Source of the DNA: Roseateles hydrophilus
GTDB taxonomy: Bacteria > Pseudomonadota > Gammaproteobacteria > Burkholderiales > Burkholderiaceae_C
Assembly (NCBI RefSeq): GCF_026712245.1
Contig: NZ_JAPPUY010000002.1
Location: forward strand, 558,001-622,000
DNA: 64,000 nucleotides
Direction of reading: 5' to 3'
The notes beneath the pieces are model-generated. The model had not been told where the DNA came from, did no database searches, and saw only the letters and a list, made by a program, of their open reading frames with translations. Shown one piece after another: positions 7,744-16,485 of the stretch; position 1 is the first letter of the stretch, and every line of letters starts with the position of its first letter. Made by a program: the position numbers and the translations under genes.

Positions 7744-8765
7744 TTCGATGGACGCGGGCGGCGCTGGCCGGCCTGCTGGCCGCATCGGCCTGGGGCGCCC
7801 AGGCGCAGTCGGTGGCCGTGCCCGCCGCCGCCGCGCCGCGCGTGTTGGCCGACACCGTGTACGACGGCGCGTCCGAGGCGCTGTTCTGGGGCGACTGGGA
7901 CGAGCTGGAGCGCCTGTACGCGGCCGCCCGGCAGGACCTGCAGCGCGCCGAGGAAGGCGGGCTGGCGAGCTGCCGCTTCGGCCACGGCATCTGGCGCAGC
8001 TACGCGGGGGAGTCGGTCGCCTACCACGAGGCGGTGGCGGCCAACACGCTGGCCTGGGCGCGCAGCCGGCCCCAGTCGCCGCTGGCCCACGCCGTGCACC
8101 TGCAGGCCCTGGTGGACCTGGCCTGGTACCACCGGGGTGGCGGCTTCGCCAACACGGTGTCTGACCAGCGCTTCGCCGACTTCAAGGCCAAGCTCAACGA
8201 CGCGCTGGCCTATGTCAAGGCCCATGGCGACGTGATGGGGCGCGACAACTTCTACATCCGCCCGCTGCTGACGCTGTTGCGCGGCATGGGCGTTGGCCTG
8301 CGGCAGCAGCTGGAGATTGCGCGCAAGGGCCTGCGCCAGCACGCGACCGACGATTGCGTCTACCTGGCCGCCTTGCCCAGCCTGCTGCCCAAGTGGGGCG
8401 GCGACCCCGATGTGCTGGAGCGCTGGGTGCGCGAGTCCATGAAGGGCCTGCCCGAGAAGGACGCGCTGCGGCGCTATGTGCGCCTCTACAACGCGGCCAC
8501 GGACGGCGACTACGAGCAGTCGCTGTTCGAGGCCACGGCGGCGCGCTGGCCGCTGATGCGCGATGGCCTGCGCGCCATCCTGGAAGAGTCACCCAGGAGC
8601 CGCTACTGGCAGAACCGGCTCGCCTACTTCGCCTGCATGGTGAAGGACCGCGAGACGGCGGTGCCGGCGCTGGAGGCCGTGGGCACTGCCGTGGACGCCG
8701 AGGCCTGGGGGCCGACCGGCCAGCGCAACCACCAGTCCTGCAAGCGCTGGGCGCTGCAGGGGTGA
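7734..8765 (+). CDS. Exported protein of unknown function, possibly DUF4034-like
   Basis: 343 residues with a signal peptide ending near GAQAQS (about residue 25). The mature protein is rich in Trp and Tyr, with the motif FWGDWDELERLYAAAR near the start and helical hairpins reminiscent of Sel1/TPR-like repeats; the pattern recalls the DUF4034 group of secreted Burkholderiales proteins, but I cannot confirm this without a profile search. Its ATG lies inside the end of the upstream gene (overlap 7734-7743), indicating coupling. Confidence 0.7.
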   Translation: MALIRWTRAALAGLLAASAWGAQAQSVAVPAAAAPRVLADTVYDGASEALFWGDWDELERLYAAARQDLQRAEEGGLASCRFGHGIWRSYAGESVAYHEAVAANTLAWARSRPQSPLAHAVHLQALVDLAWYHRGGGFANTVSDQRFADFKAKLNDALAYVKAHGDVMGRDNFYIRPLLTLLRGMGVGLRQQLEIARKGLRQHATDDCVYLAALPSLLPKWGGDPDVLERWVRESMKGLPEKDALRRYVRLYNAATDGDYEQSLFEATAARWPLMRDGLRAILEESPRSRYWQNRLAYFACMVKDRETAVPALEAVGTAVDAEAWGPTGQRNHQSCKRWALQG

Positions 8766-8772
8766 GCGGCGC

Positions 8773-9933
8773 TCAATCCGCCACGCCCGGCTCGGCCGTC
8801 AGCAGGCCGCCGCCGGCGCGGCGGGTTTCGTAGAGCGCCGTCTCGGCGCGGCGCAGCAGGTCGGGCAGGCCGCGGTCGCCGGGGCGCAGCCGGGCCCAGC
8901 CGGCGCTGTACGACAGCGCCAGGCCCAGCTCGGCCGGGGCGCGCTCGGCCAACGCGGCGCGCAGCCGCGCGTCCAGCGCCTGCGGGCCTTCGGGCAGGCA
9001 GCGCGCCATCAGCACGCCGCACTGCTCGCCGGCCAGTCGGCCGGCCAGGTCACCCAGCCGCATCTGCGTCTGCACGCAGCTGGCGAACAAGGCCAGTGCC
9101 CGGTCGCCAACCTCCGGCCCGTGCTCGGCCTGCAGCGCCGCGAAGTCGTCCAGCTCCAGCAGCACCAGCGCCAGCGGCTCGTCGAACCGCCGCGCCATCG
9201 CGATGAAGTCCACCGAGCGGGCCTGGAAGGCGTGGCGGTCAGCCAGGCCGGTGAGGCCGTCCGTCTGGGCCAGCCGCGCCAGCTCGGCCTCGGTCTGGCC
9301 GCGCCAGGCCAGCAGCAGCAGGGGCAGGGCCAGCAGCAGCGCCAGTTGGCCGGTCACGGCCAGCAGCAGATCGGGCCCGGGCCCGGCGTGGCCCAGCAGC
9401 GTGGCGCCGGCCCGCGCCAGCAGGGCCACCAGCAGCGGCAGCACGGCGCTCAGGCCCAGCAGCCGCCAGCGCCCGTGGTGCAGCCCGTGCAGCACCTGCT
9501 CGCGGCCGGGCCGTGTCAGTGCCACGCCCAGCGCGGTGAGTTGGGCGGCGAGCACGAGGTCGGCCAGCGTGCGGGCCAGCTCGGCCTGTGGCCACAGCAC
9601 GGCATGGCCGGCGCCCAGCAGCAGCGGCGCGGCGCCCATCAGCCAGCGGCCGCGGTGCGGCATCAGCCACAGGCCGGCGGCCCACCACAGCGCGCTCACG
9701 CCCCCGCTCACCAGCGCCAGGCCCAGGCTGTGCAGCGCGCGCGGTGCCAGCGGCACATGTTGCGCCCACGCGGGGCCGGCCAGCGTCAGGCCCAGGCCCA
9801 GCGCCAGCAGGCCCAGCTGCGACCAGCGCCCGCCCGCGTTGGCATGGCGCCAGCCGATGAAGGCCATCAGCACCAGGGCCGCCGCCAGCGCCTGCAGCGG
9901 CAGCAGCGCGAAGAGGGCGTCGGTCCAGCTCAT
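8773..9933 (-). CDS. Membrane protein with degenerate GGDEF domain
   Basis: 386 residues. The first 210 contain about seven or eight hydrophobic helices; the C-terminal domain (about 220-380) is a GGDEF fold ([15 protein letters not shown] at its start). The active-site loop reads LAGEQCGVL where active cyclases have GG(D/E)EF: the second Gly-Gly position is Ala-Gly and the catalytic fourth residue is Gln. It is therefore probably not a functional diguanylate cyclase and may act as a GTP or c-di-GMP sensor or scaffold. The start overlaps the creA stop (ATGA). Confidence 0.85.
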   Translation of the reverse strand: MSWTDALFALLPLQALAAALVLMAFIGWRHANAGGRWSQLGLLALGLGLTLAGPAWAQHVPLAPRALHSLGLALVSGGVSALWWAAGLWLMPHRGRWLMGAAPLLLGAGHAVLWPQAELARTLADLVLAAQLTALGVALTRPGREQVLHGLHHGRWRLLGLSAVLPLLVALLARAGATLLGHAGPGPDLLLAVTGQLALLLALPLLLLAWRGQTEAELARLAQTDGLTGLADRHAFQARSVDFIAMARRFDEPLALVLLELDDFAALQAEHGPEVGDRALALFASCVQTQMRLGDLAGRLAGEQCGVLMARCLPEGPQALDARLRAALAERAPAELGLALSYSAGWARLRPGDRGLPDLLRRAETALYETRRAGGGLLTAEPGVAD

Positions 9934-10394
9934 GGCCGCAGCGGGATGGGCGTCTCGCGCGCGACCGGCACGGCCGTGACGCTGTTCTTGGGCGAGCCGT
10001 CGATGAGGCGGTCCGAGTAGGTCAGGTAGACCAGCGTGTTGCGCTGCGCATCGACCATGCGCACGATGCGCAGCTTTTTGAACACCAGCGAGATGCGCTC
10101 GTTGAACACCTCTTCCTGCCGGGGCAGCGGCTGCCTGATGGCGATGGGGCCGACCTGGCGACAGGCGATGGAGGCCTCGGCCTTGTCCTCGGCCAGGCCG
10201 ATGGCGCCGCTGATGCCGCCGGTCTTGGCCCGGGACACGTAGCAGGTGACGCCGGGCACCTTGGGGTCGTCGTAGGCGTCGACGACGATCTTGTGGTCGG
10301 GGCCGATGAGCTTGAAGGCGGTGTCCACCGAACCCAGGGGCTCGGCCTGGGCCGTGGTGGCGAGCAGCAGGAGGAGCAGGGCGGCGGGTTTCAT
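9930..10394 (-). CDS. creA: CreA family periplasmic protein
   Basis: 154 residues with a short signal peptide (to about 17, TAQAEPLG). The body carries CreA family hallmarks: [24 protein letters not shown], a [12 protein letters not shown] segment with the conserved Cys, and [17 protein letters not shown] near the end. CreA proteins are conserved and exported, but their biochemical role is unknown. TAGACT lies exactly six bases before the ATG with no Shine-Dalgarno sequence, suggesting a leaderless transcript. The 3' end overlaps the degenerate GGDEF gene by ATGA. Confidence 0.9.
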   Translation of the reverse strand: MKPAALLLLLLATTAQAEPLGSVDTAFKLIGPDHKIVVDAYDDPKVPGVTCYVSRAKTGGISGAIGLAEDKAEASIACRQVGPIAIRQPLPRQEEVFNERISLVFKKLRIVRMVDAQRNTLVYLTYSDRLIDGSPKNSVTAVPVARETPIPLRP

Positions 10395-10435
10395 CAGGCC
10401 AGTCTAGGCCCAGTTCGTGTCACCGTGGTCGCGCC

Positions 10436-11545
10436 TCAGGCCATGGCGCAGGCGCCGGCCGGGCTGGGCACGCCCGTTTGCCGGCCAGTGAAGCGCGGCG
10501 CCTCCGGGTGGCCCAGGCTGAAGTGGCTGAGCTGGTCGCTGCGCTGGTTGCACACGTACAGGTGCTGGCCGGCGATGCAGGCGCTGCGCGGGAAGCTGCC
10601 GCGCACCCAGTGGTGGTCCAGCAGGCGCGGGCTGCGCGGGCGGGCCAGTGACAGCACGGCGATGCTGTCGTGCAGCCGGTTCAGCGCGTAGAGGTGGCGG
10701 CCGCCGGGCGCGACGAGCAGGTCGGACGCGAAGCTGGTGCCGGCAAAGCCGTCGGGCAGCACGGAGACCTCGTCCAGCACCCGCGCCCCGTCGGCGCCGA
10801 GCGCAACGGTGGACAGCGTGGACGATTCCTCCTGCAGCACGTAGACGAGGCCGGCGTCCTGCGGGTGGAACACGAAGTGGCGCGGGCCCGAGCCGGGGCT
10901 GAGGGCCAGCTCCTGCACGGGCGCGCCCGGCGTGGCGTCGGTCAGCGGCCAGACGAGCAGGCGGTCGCGGCCCAGGTCGGTGCCCAGCAGCCAGCGGCCG
11001 TCGGGGCTGGCCTGGATCATGTGCGCATGCGGTGCGTCATGGCCGCTATGGGCCAGGCTGCCAGGCGGCGCCTTGGCGGCGCGCGTGGGGCCGGGGCGGC
11101 AGTCGCTGCTGCAGCTGGGCCAGCTGGCGACCGTGCCCAGGCGACCGTCGGCCTGCAGCGGCAGCGCGGCGAAGCGCGCGTCGCCGTAATGCGCCACCCA
11201 CATGCGGCCGGCGGCGAGGGACAACTGGCAGGGCCCCTGGCCGCCGCTGGGCTCGCGCTGCAGCAGCGTCAGCCGGCCGGCGTTGTCCTGCGTGTAGACG
11301 GCCACATGGTGGGCGCCTTCCTCGGCGGCGTAGAGGCGCCGGCCGTCGGTGGCCAGCCAGCTGGGGCTGCCAGAGTTGGCGGTGACGCCCAGCGGCCGCA
11401 GCGCGCCGTCGGCCGCAATGGCGAAGCTGTACAGGCCTTGGCCGGCGGGCGCGTAGGTGCCCACGTGCAGGAAGCGGGCGGGCGGTGCGGCGAGGGCGGT
11501 CATGGGCAGCAAGGCGGGCAGGGTGAGCAGGTGGCGTCGCAGCAT
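10436..11545 (-). CDS. Exported beta-propeller protein, 6-phosphogluconolactonase (lactonase) family
   Basis: 369 residues. A signal peptide (about 1-20, ending LAAPPA) precedes a seven-bladed propeller with repeated blades (FLHVGTYAPAGQGLYSFAI, SWLATDGRRLYAAEEG, PDGRWLLGTDLGRDRL, GGRHLYALNRL). This is the Lactonase/YbhE family, whose cytoplasmic members hydrolyse 6-phosphogluconolactone; an exported copy may act on other sugar lactones. It follows the NagX-like gene after 11 bases, so it probably belongs to the sugar-use locus that also has the TonB receptor and chitinase. The exact substrate is unknown. Confidence 0.8.
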   Translation of the reverse strand: MLRRHLLTLPALLPMTALAAPPARFLHVGTYAPAGQGLYSFAIAADGALRPLGVTANSGSPSWLATDGRRLYAAEEGAHHVAVYTQDNAGRLTLLQREPSGGQGPCQLSLAAGRMWVAHYGDARFAALPLQADGRLGTVASWPSCSSDCRPGPTRAAKAPPGSLAHSGHDAPHAHMIQASPDGRWLLGTDLGRDRLLVWPLTDATPGAPVQELALSPGSGPRHFVFHPQDAGLVYVLQEESSTLSTVALGADGARVLDEVSVLPDGFAGTSFASDLLVAPGGRHLYALNRLHDSIAVLSLARPRSPRLLDHHWVRGSFPRSACIAGQHLYVCNQRSDQLSHFSLGHPEAPRFTGRQTGVPSPAGACAMA

Positions 11546-11556
11546 GGGGGAGTGCG

Positions 11557-12690
11557 TCAGAGTTTGAGCCGCAGGCCCGCGCGCAGCAGCAGGCGCAGCA
11601 GCACGAGCACGCCGGCCAGCAGGGCCACGCCGCGCGCGAGGCCGGCCGCGCCGCTGGACAGCATTGCCGGCCAGGTCCAGCCGGCCAGCGCCAGCAGCGC
11701 GCCGATGACGAAGGGCAGCAGGTAGGCCAGCAGCGGGTGGCGGGCGGCGTCGCCCAGCAGCGCCAGCGCGGCGCGGCCGGGGGCGGCCTCGGCCAGCGGG
11801 CGCATGACGAGATACAGCAGCAGCGTGGCGCCCGCGCACACCAGGCCCCAGCTGGGCGTGGCGTGGATCTTGGACAGCGCGAAGTGCGGCCGCAGGCTGA
11901 AGCCCACGGCCAGCAGCAGGAAGGCCAGCAGCAGCGCGGCGCGGGTGGCGCGGTCGGGCGCGAGCATGTGCTGCGGGTCGTGCAGCAGCACGGCGGTGGC
12001 CAGGCCGGCCAGCACCAGCGCCGTGTGCGTGGCGTGTGCGCCGCCGCCGAGCTGCGGCGCCGCCCAGGCGTACCAGGCCACGCAGCCGGCCAGGCCCGCC
12101 AGCGCCAGCGGCAGCCGCGCGTCGCGCCCGGCCAGCACGAACAGCAGCGCCGCCAGCCCGTAGGCCCAGCCGATCAGGCCCAGGATGCCCCACCAGTGCA
12201 CGGCCATGCCGCCGGGGTAGTAGCCATTGCACGCGCCCAGCAGCGCGAGGCCCGCCAGCCGCCACGGCCCGGGCAGCGGCGGCCCGCCGCGCACGCTGCC
12301 CCACATCAGAAAGATGGCGGCGAAGGCGGCCAGCAGCCAGCCGGCGGCATTGAAGCCGGCTGGCGCCATCTCGGCATTCACCATGAACAGCCCGGCCACC
12401 AGCAGCGCCAGCGTGCGCTCGGCCACGTGCTGCAGCGTGGCGCGGCGGCCGGCGGCGTCCAGCCGCGCCTGCAGCGCCATGGGCAGCGACAGGCCGACGA
12501 TGAACAGGAAGGCCGGGAACACCATGTCCACGACGCTCATCGCATCGGCGTCGGCCGGCATGTGCTTGAGCCACGCGGGCAGGCCGGCCACGCCGGCCCA
12601 TTCGTTGACGAGGATCATCACGGCCACGGTGAGGCCGCGCAGCAGGTCGATGCCCGCGAGGCGGGGCGACGAAGGGGCGCTTGCAGTCAT
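11557..12690 (-). CDS. NagX-like membrane protein (heparan-alpha-glucosaminide N-acetyltransferase-like)
   Basis: 377 residues with about ten hydrophobic helices. The N-terminal LAGIDLLRGLTVAVMILVNE and the following VFPAFLFIVGLSLPMAL are typical of the COG4299/DUF5009 family. NagX in bacterial N-acetylglucosamine clusters is thought to act in sugar uptake or acetyl transfer; eukaryotic relatives transfer acetyl groups across membranes. Its position downstream of a TonB receptor and GH19 chitinase supports a role in chitin-derived sugar use (inference). Confidence 0.82.
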   Translation of the reverse strand: MTASAPSSPRLAGIDLLRGLTVAVMILVNEWAGVAGLPAWLKHMPADADAMSVVDMVFPAFLFIVGLSLPMALQARLDAAGRRATLQHVAERTLALLVAGLFMVNAEMAPAGFNAAGWLLAAFAAIFLMWGSVRGGPPLPGPWRLAGLALLGACNGYYPGGMAVHWWGILGLIGWAYGLAALLFVLAGRDARLPLALAGLAGCVAWYAWAAPQLGGGAHATHTALVLAGLATAVLLHDPQHMLAPDRATRAALLLAFLLLAVGFSLRPHFALSKIHATPSWGLVCAGATLLLYLVMRPLAEAAPGRAALALLGDAARHPLLAYLLPFVIGALLALAGWTWPAMLSSGAAGLARGVALLAGVLVLLRLLLRAGLRLKL

Positions 12691-12708
12691 GGGGCGCGAT
12701 TACAAGGC

Positions 12709-12736
12709 AAAAAAGGGCGGCCCTGGTGGGCCGCCC
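12709..12736 (-). terminator. Rho-independent terminator of the TonB receptor transcript
   Basis: An 8-base perfect stem (GGGCGGCC / GGCCGCCC, 12715-12722 and 12729-12736) with a six-base loop is followed, in the minus-strand direction, by six T. It lies about 100 bases after the receptor stop and just upstream of the NagX-like start, so the latter needs its own promoter or read-through. Confidence 0.85.
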
Positions 12737-12838
12737 GAAGTGAGGCAGGAGACTGCCATCACGAGGAGAGGGGCCGGCCCATCCACGCGGGGGACCGGCT
12801 GGGCGAGCCGCGTTCAGCGGGCTCGACCGGGCGAGGGG

Positions 12839-15643
12839 TCAATAGCTGTACCGCAGCACGGCCTGGTAACGCTTGCCGGTGCGGTAGATGCCGCGGGTCA
12901 GCAGCTCGGTCTTGGCCACGCCGCCCACGTCCGCGTAGTTGCGGTACTCGCTGTCCAGCAGGTTCATCGCGTCCAGGCCCAGACTGAGCTGGTTGGTGAG
13001 CTTCACGTTGGCGCTGGCGGCGAGGTCCTTGCTGCCGTCGGTGACCAGGAAGTTGCCGCGGTCAGCCTGCGTGTAGTACTTGGAGCGGTAGGTGTAGGTC
13101 ACGCGGGCGCTGAAGCGGTCGCTCTCATAGAACGGGCTCAGGCTGTACTGGTGCTTGGAGTTGAACGGCAGGTGCGAGTTGGCCTGGCTGGAGGTGGCGT
13201 CCGAGAAGGTGTAGGTCGTCAGCGCGCCGAAGCCCCAGCCGATGTTGGCCTGGAAGGCCAGGCTGGCGCCCTTGATGGTGGCGCTGCCGGCGTTGTTCGG
13301 GCGCGAGACGGCGTAGGTGGTGTTCTGGCGCTCGAACTGGTTGTAGTGCACCTCGGGCTTGGTCGTGACGAGCACGTAGTCGGTGACCTTCTTGTTGAAG
13401 ATCGTGCCGGCCAGGATGGCGTTCTTGGCGAAGTACCACTCGGCCGAGAAGTCCAGGTTGGTGGACTTGTAGGGCTTGAGGTCGGGGTTGCCGCCGCCGC
13501 CGGTCTTGGTCTGGTCGCCGATCCACAGGTAGCTGGACATGTCGCCGTAGTTCGGGCGCGACATGACCTTGGCGGCCGAGGCGCGCAGCACGAGGGTGCT
13601 GCTCAGCTCGTAGGCGACGTTCAGGTTGGGCAGGAAGTTGCGGTAGTTCTTCTGCACGTTCGTCGGCACGTACTTGTCGGCCGGGCAGGCCTGGCCCGTG
13701 GACACCGAGCAGGCCCAGCCGCCGCTGTTGGACGTGGTGTCCACCACGCGCACGCCGACGTTGCCGCGCAGCGCGTCGAGGGCGTAGTCGGCCTGCACGT
13801 AGGCGGCGTCCACCACTTCCTTGACCGACCAGGTGTTGGCCACGAAGGACGGGTCGTTGAACGTGGCGGGCTGCGGCATGGTCTGCCACGGCGCCAGCCA
13901 CTTGCCGCTGGTGATGTAGCCGGCCAGCGCCTCGCCGTCGATGGTGTAGCGGTTGCTCAGGTCGCCGACGTTGCCGAAGCCGCTGAGGTAGTTGCCCGGC
14001 AGCGGCTTGGGCGAGAACTTGCTGGCCGTGGCGTCGCCATAGCCCTTCACCGAGGCCAGCGACACGCCGCCCATGGACTGCGTGGTGTTGTGCTCGCGGT
14101 GCTTGATGCCGAAGCGCAGCTGGTAGATGGGGCCGTCGAACTTCAGGCCGCCGTCCAGCTGGATGAACTCTTCCTTGTCCACCGTCGGCTTGAAGACGAT
14201 GTTGCCGCCCCAGCCGGGGTTCCAGGTTTCCTTCTTGGTGGGGTCGGAGCCCCAGCCGCCGTCGATCTGGAAGGCCGTGGTGTCCTTCAGCGGGTTGGCG
14301 CCGGTGATGCTCAGCTTCGGCGTGCCGCTGCTGATGTCGTAGTTGTAGTCCGTCCAGCTCAGGAACTCGCCGAAGACCTGCAGCTTGGTGCCGCCGGTGG
14401 CCTTGGAGCGGCCCGCGTGGAAGGACGCGAACCAGCGCTCGTCCTTGTAGTTGCCCTTGAGGTCGTAGGACGAGGTGTCCACCGTTGCCTTGCGGTCGAT
14501 CAGGTCATACACCATCAGCGCGTTCTTGAACGTGCCCTTGGTGATGACGCCGCCGTCCACGGCCAGGTCGGTCATCTTCATGAGGCCGTTCCAGGCATTG
14601 CCCTGGAAGGCGAACATCGAGTGGCTGCGGTTGTCGTAGCCGGCCTTCACGTCCAGCGCGTTGAACTCGAAGTCCAGCTTGTCGTTGGCGCGGGCCTGCA
14701 GCGACAGCGACAGCGTGTCGCGCTTGCGGGTCTGCTCGAAGTAGTGCGCGCTGATGGAGTTGGGGCCCACGGCGGTCGGGTTGGCCAGCAGCGTGGTGGC
14801 GCAGCTGCCGACGCAGGAGGCCGGCTTCTTGGGCTGGCTGCCGTCCGGGTTGGGCGCGACGGACCAGTCGGTCGGCAGGTTGTTGATGGAGCCGCCGCCG
14901 CCGGTGCCGTTGATGTAGTCGCTGCCCTTGACGGTGCCGTACGACTCCACGCCGTCACGGCGGATGCCTTCTTCCGAGCGCTGGGCCGAGAAGATGAGGC
15001 CCAAGGTCTTGGCCTCGTTGCGCCAGCCGACCAGGCCGGCCACCGTGGGCTTGCCCTTGCCGATGCGGTCGTTGTAGAGATAGCCCACCGAGCCGGCCAG
15101 CGTCAGCGCCTTCTGCTCCAGCGGCTTGCGGGTGGAGATGTTCACCGTGCCGCCGATGGAGCCTTCGTCCAGCCAGGCCTCGGGCGACTTGTAGACCTCG
15201 ACCTTGTTGATCAGCTGCGGGGCCAGCAGCGAGTAGTTGAAGGTGCGGCCGGGCTGGTCGGCGATGAACCAGTCGGCCGACGCGATGGTCTGGCCATTGA
15301 TCAGCGTGCGGTTGAGCGCCGGGTCGGTGCCCAGGATGGACACCTTCTCGCCCTGGCCGAAGGCCTTGTCGATGGTGACGCCGGGGATGGTGGTCAGCGC
15401 CTCGGCGACGTTGGTGGCGGGCAGCTTGCCCACGTCCTCGGCGGTGATGACGTCGACGATGGCGTCGGCATTGCGCTTGGTCTGCAGGGACTTCTCCATG
15501 CTGGCGCGGATGCCGGTGACGACGACGGCCTCCAGGGATTCCGTCTTCTTCTTGGGGGCCTCCTGCGCCAGCGCGGGGAGTGCGGTCAGCAGCATGGCGG
15601 CGGCTGCGATGGCCGTCGGGCGGGGGCTTGAATGCTTCCTCAT
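12839..15643 (-). CDS. TonB-dependent outer membrane receptor
   Basis: 934-residue receptor. A signal peptide (to LPALAQ, about 26) is followed by a TonB-box-like stretch (LEAVVVTGIRAS), a plug domain with VAEALTTIPGVTI and a beta-barrel whose final residues (GKRYQAVLRYSY) end in an aromatic, as in outer membrane porins. The length and the plug wording (RASMEKSLQTKRNAD) match the large carbohydrate-type receptors of Caulobacter and relatives. It lies 41 bases downstream of the GH19 chitinase gene with a good ribosome site (GGAGAAAGAG), which suggests uptake of chitooligosaccharides. Iron-siderophore uptake is less likely but not excluded. Confidence 0.9.
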   Translation of the reverse strand: MRKHSSPRPTAIAAAAMLLTALPALAQEAPKKKTESLEAVVVTGIRASMEKSLQTKRNADAIVDVITAEDVGKLPATNVAEALTTIPGVTIDKAFGQGEKVSILGTDPALNRTLINGQTIASADWFIADQPGRTFNYSLLAPQLINKVEVYKSPEAWLDEGSIGGTVNISTRKPLEQKALTLAGSVGYLYNDRIGKGKPTVAGLVGWRNEAKTLGLIFSAQRSEEGIRRDGVESYGTVKGSDYINGTGGGGSINNLPTDWSVAPNPDGSQPKKPASCVGSCATTLLANPTAVGPNSISAHYFEQTRKRDTLSLSLQARANDKLDFEFNALDVKAGYDNRSHSMFAFQGNAWNGLMKMTDLAVDGGVITKGTFKNALMVYDLIDRKATVDTSSYDLKGNYKDERWFASFHAGRSKATGGTKLQVFGEFLSWTDYNYDISSGTPKLSITGANPLKDTTAFQIDGGWGSDPTKKETWNPGWGGNIVFKPTVDKEEFIQLDGGLKFDGPIYQLRFGIKHREHNTTQSMGGVSLASVKGYGDATASKFSPKPLPGNYLSGFGNVGDLSNRYTIDGEALAGYITSGKWLAPWQTMPQPATFNDPSFVANTWSVKEVVDAAYVQADYALDALRGNVGVRVVDTTSNSGGWACSVSTGQACPADKYVPTNVQKNYRNFLPNLNVAYELSSTLVLRASAAKVMSRPNYGDMSSYLWIGDQTKTGGGGNPDLKPYKSTNLDFSAEWYFAKNAILAGTIFNKKVTDYVLVTTKPEVHYNQFERQNTTYAVSRPNNAGSATIKGASLAFQANIGWGFGALTTYTFSDATSSQANSHLPFNSKHQYSLSPFYESDRFSARVTYTYRSKYYTQADRGNFLVTDGSKDLAASANVKLTNQLSLGLDAMNLLDSEYRNYADVGGVAKTELLTRGIYRTGKRYQAVLRYSY

Positions 15644-15684
15644 GATTCTCTTTCTCCGGGGTTACAGGGCGAGCAGGGGCAGGG

Positions 15685-16377
15685 TCAGCACCCGAGCGGG
15701 TGCAGCAGGGGCACGCCGAACAGGTCGCTGGCGTGCTTGTAGAAATCGGCGCGGCGCGCGTTCTTGCGCCGGGCATCGGGGCTGTCGGGCTTGTCGCACT
15801 CCAGCGGGCCGTTGATGGCGCGGGTCGTCGCGCCGAAGCCGGCGCCACTGCGGATGGCCGCGTGCGAGGCCTGGGTCGACTCGCCGGGCTGCGTCATCCA
15901 GTACCACAGCGCCGTGCGCCAGGCGACCGTGGAGTCGCGGGCCACGCGGTCGGGGTCGCGCCACAGGTCGATGCCCATGAAGTCGCCGGCCGCCTTGTAC
16001 TGGTAGTTCCAGCTCAGCTGGATGGGGCCGCGGCCGTAGTACTGCTGGCCCGGCGCGCAGCCCAGGCGCGCATCGTCGCGGCAGTACTTGTCCCAGTTCT
16101 CGCGCTTGTACTCGCGCTGGGCGCGCAGCTGGTCACTTTCGTGCGCGATCTGGCCGAGGAAGGCGGCCATCTCCTGGCGGCGCTGCACCTCGCTGCCCCA
16201 GTCGGCAAAGCCGGGCGTCTGGCGCACCGCCTCGACGAAACCCTCGTAGCTGTAGAACGCGATGCGCTCCGGGAACAGCGCATCGAACTGCGCCCGGCTG
16301 GGCACGAAGGGCGACGCGGCCGTGGCCGTCAGTGGCGGCAGCAGCAGGAGCAGCAGGCGGGCGAGTACACGAGTCAT
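15685..16377 (-). CDS. Glycoside hydrolase family 19 chitinase, exported
   Basis: 230 residues with a signal peptide (about 1-21). GH19 signatures are visible: FYSYEGFVEAV, the catalytic-Glu segment FLGQIAHES, and YYGRGPIQLSWNYQYKAAG. The C-terminal part has VAWRTALWYWM and GFGATTRAING, also typical. GH19 enzymes cleave beta-1,4 N-acetylglucosamine chains by inversion (chitin, or in some phage relatives peptidoglycan). Being first in a block with a TonB receptor and a NagX-like protein favours chitin degradation. No carbohydrate-binding module is present. Confidence 0.9.
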   Translation of the reverse strand: MTRVLARLLLLLLPPLTATAASPFVPSRAQFDALFPERIAFYSYEGFVEAVRQTPGFADWGSEVQRRQEMAAFLGQIAHESDQLRAQREYKRENWDKYCRDDARLGCAPGQQYYGRGPIQLSWNYQYKAAGDFMGIDLWRDPDRVARDSTVAWRTALWYWMTQPGESTQASHAAIRSGAGFGATTRAINGPLECDKPDSPDARRKNARRADFYKHASDLFGVPLLHPLGC

Positions 16378-16444
16378 GTGACAGTTCGTTGCAGGACTGG
16401 CAGCGACTGTCCGCCCGGCCGCCTAAGCGCTGCTTCAACGCCTT

Positions 16445-16461
16445 GTTAAGGCCGTCTTAAC
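16445..16461 (+). promoter_or_regulatory. GTTAAG-N5-CTTAAC palindrome before the two-component operon
   Basis: A perfect six-base inverted repeat with a five-base spacer, 24 bases before the response regulator ATG. TTAA-centred repeats are bound by PmrA/QseB-type OmpR-family regulators, so this is a plausible autoregulatory site. A CAGAAT hexamer seven bases before the ATG could be the -10 element. Confidence 0.45.
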
Positions 16462-16485
16462 GCACCCGGCGCCAGAATCGCGGCC

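Noticed and set aside
10436-12601. Apparent 721-codon fusion of the lactonase-family gene with an upstream domain
   Set aside because: The upstream part is out of frame with the NagX-like gene and has no recognisable content; the real start is at 11545 with a signal peptide.
12227-15631. Open frame of 1134 codons on the plus strand opposite the TonB receptor
   Set aside because: It is a mirror of a GC-rich gene; the minus-strand frame has a signal peptide, plug and barrel motifs.
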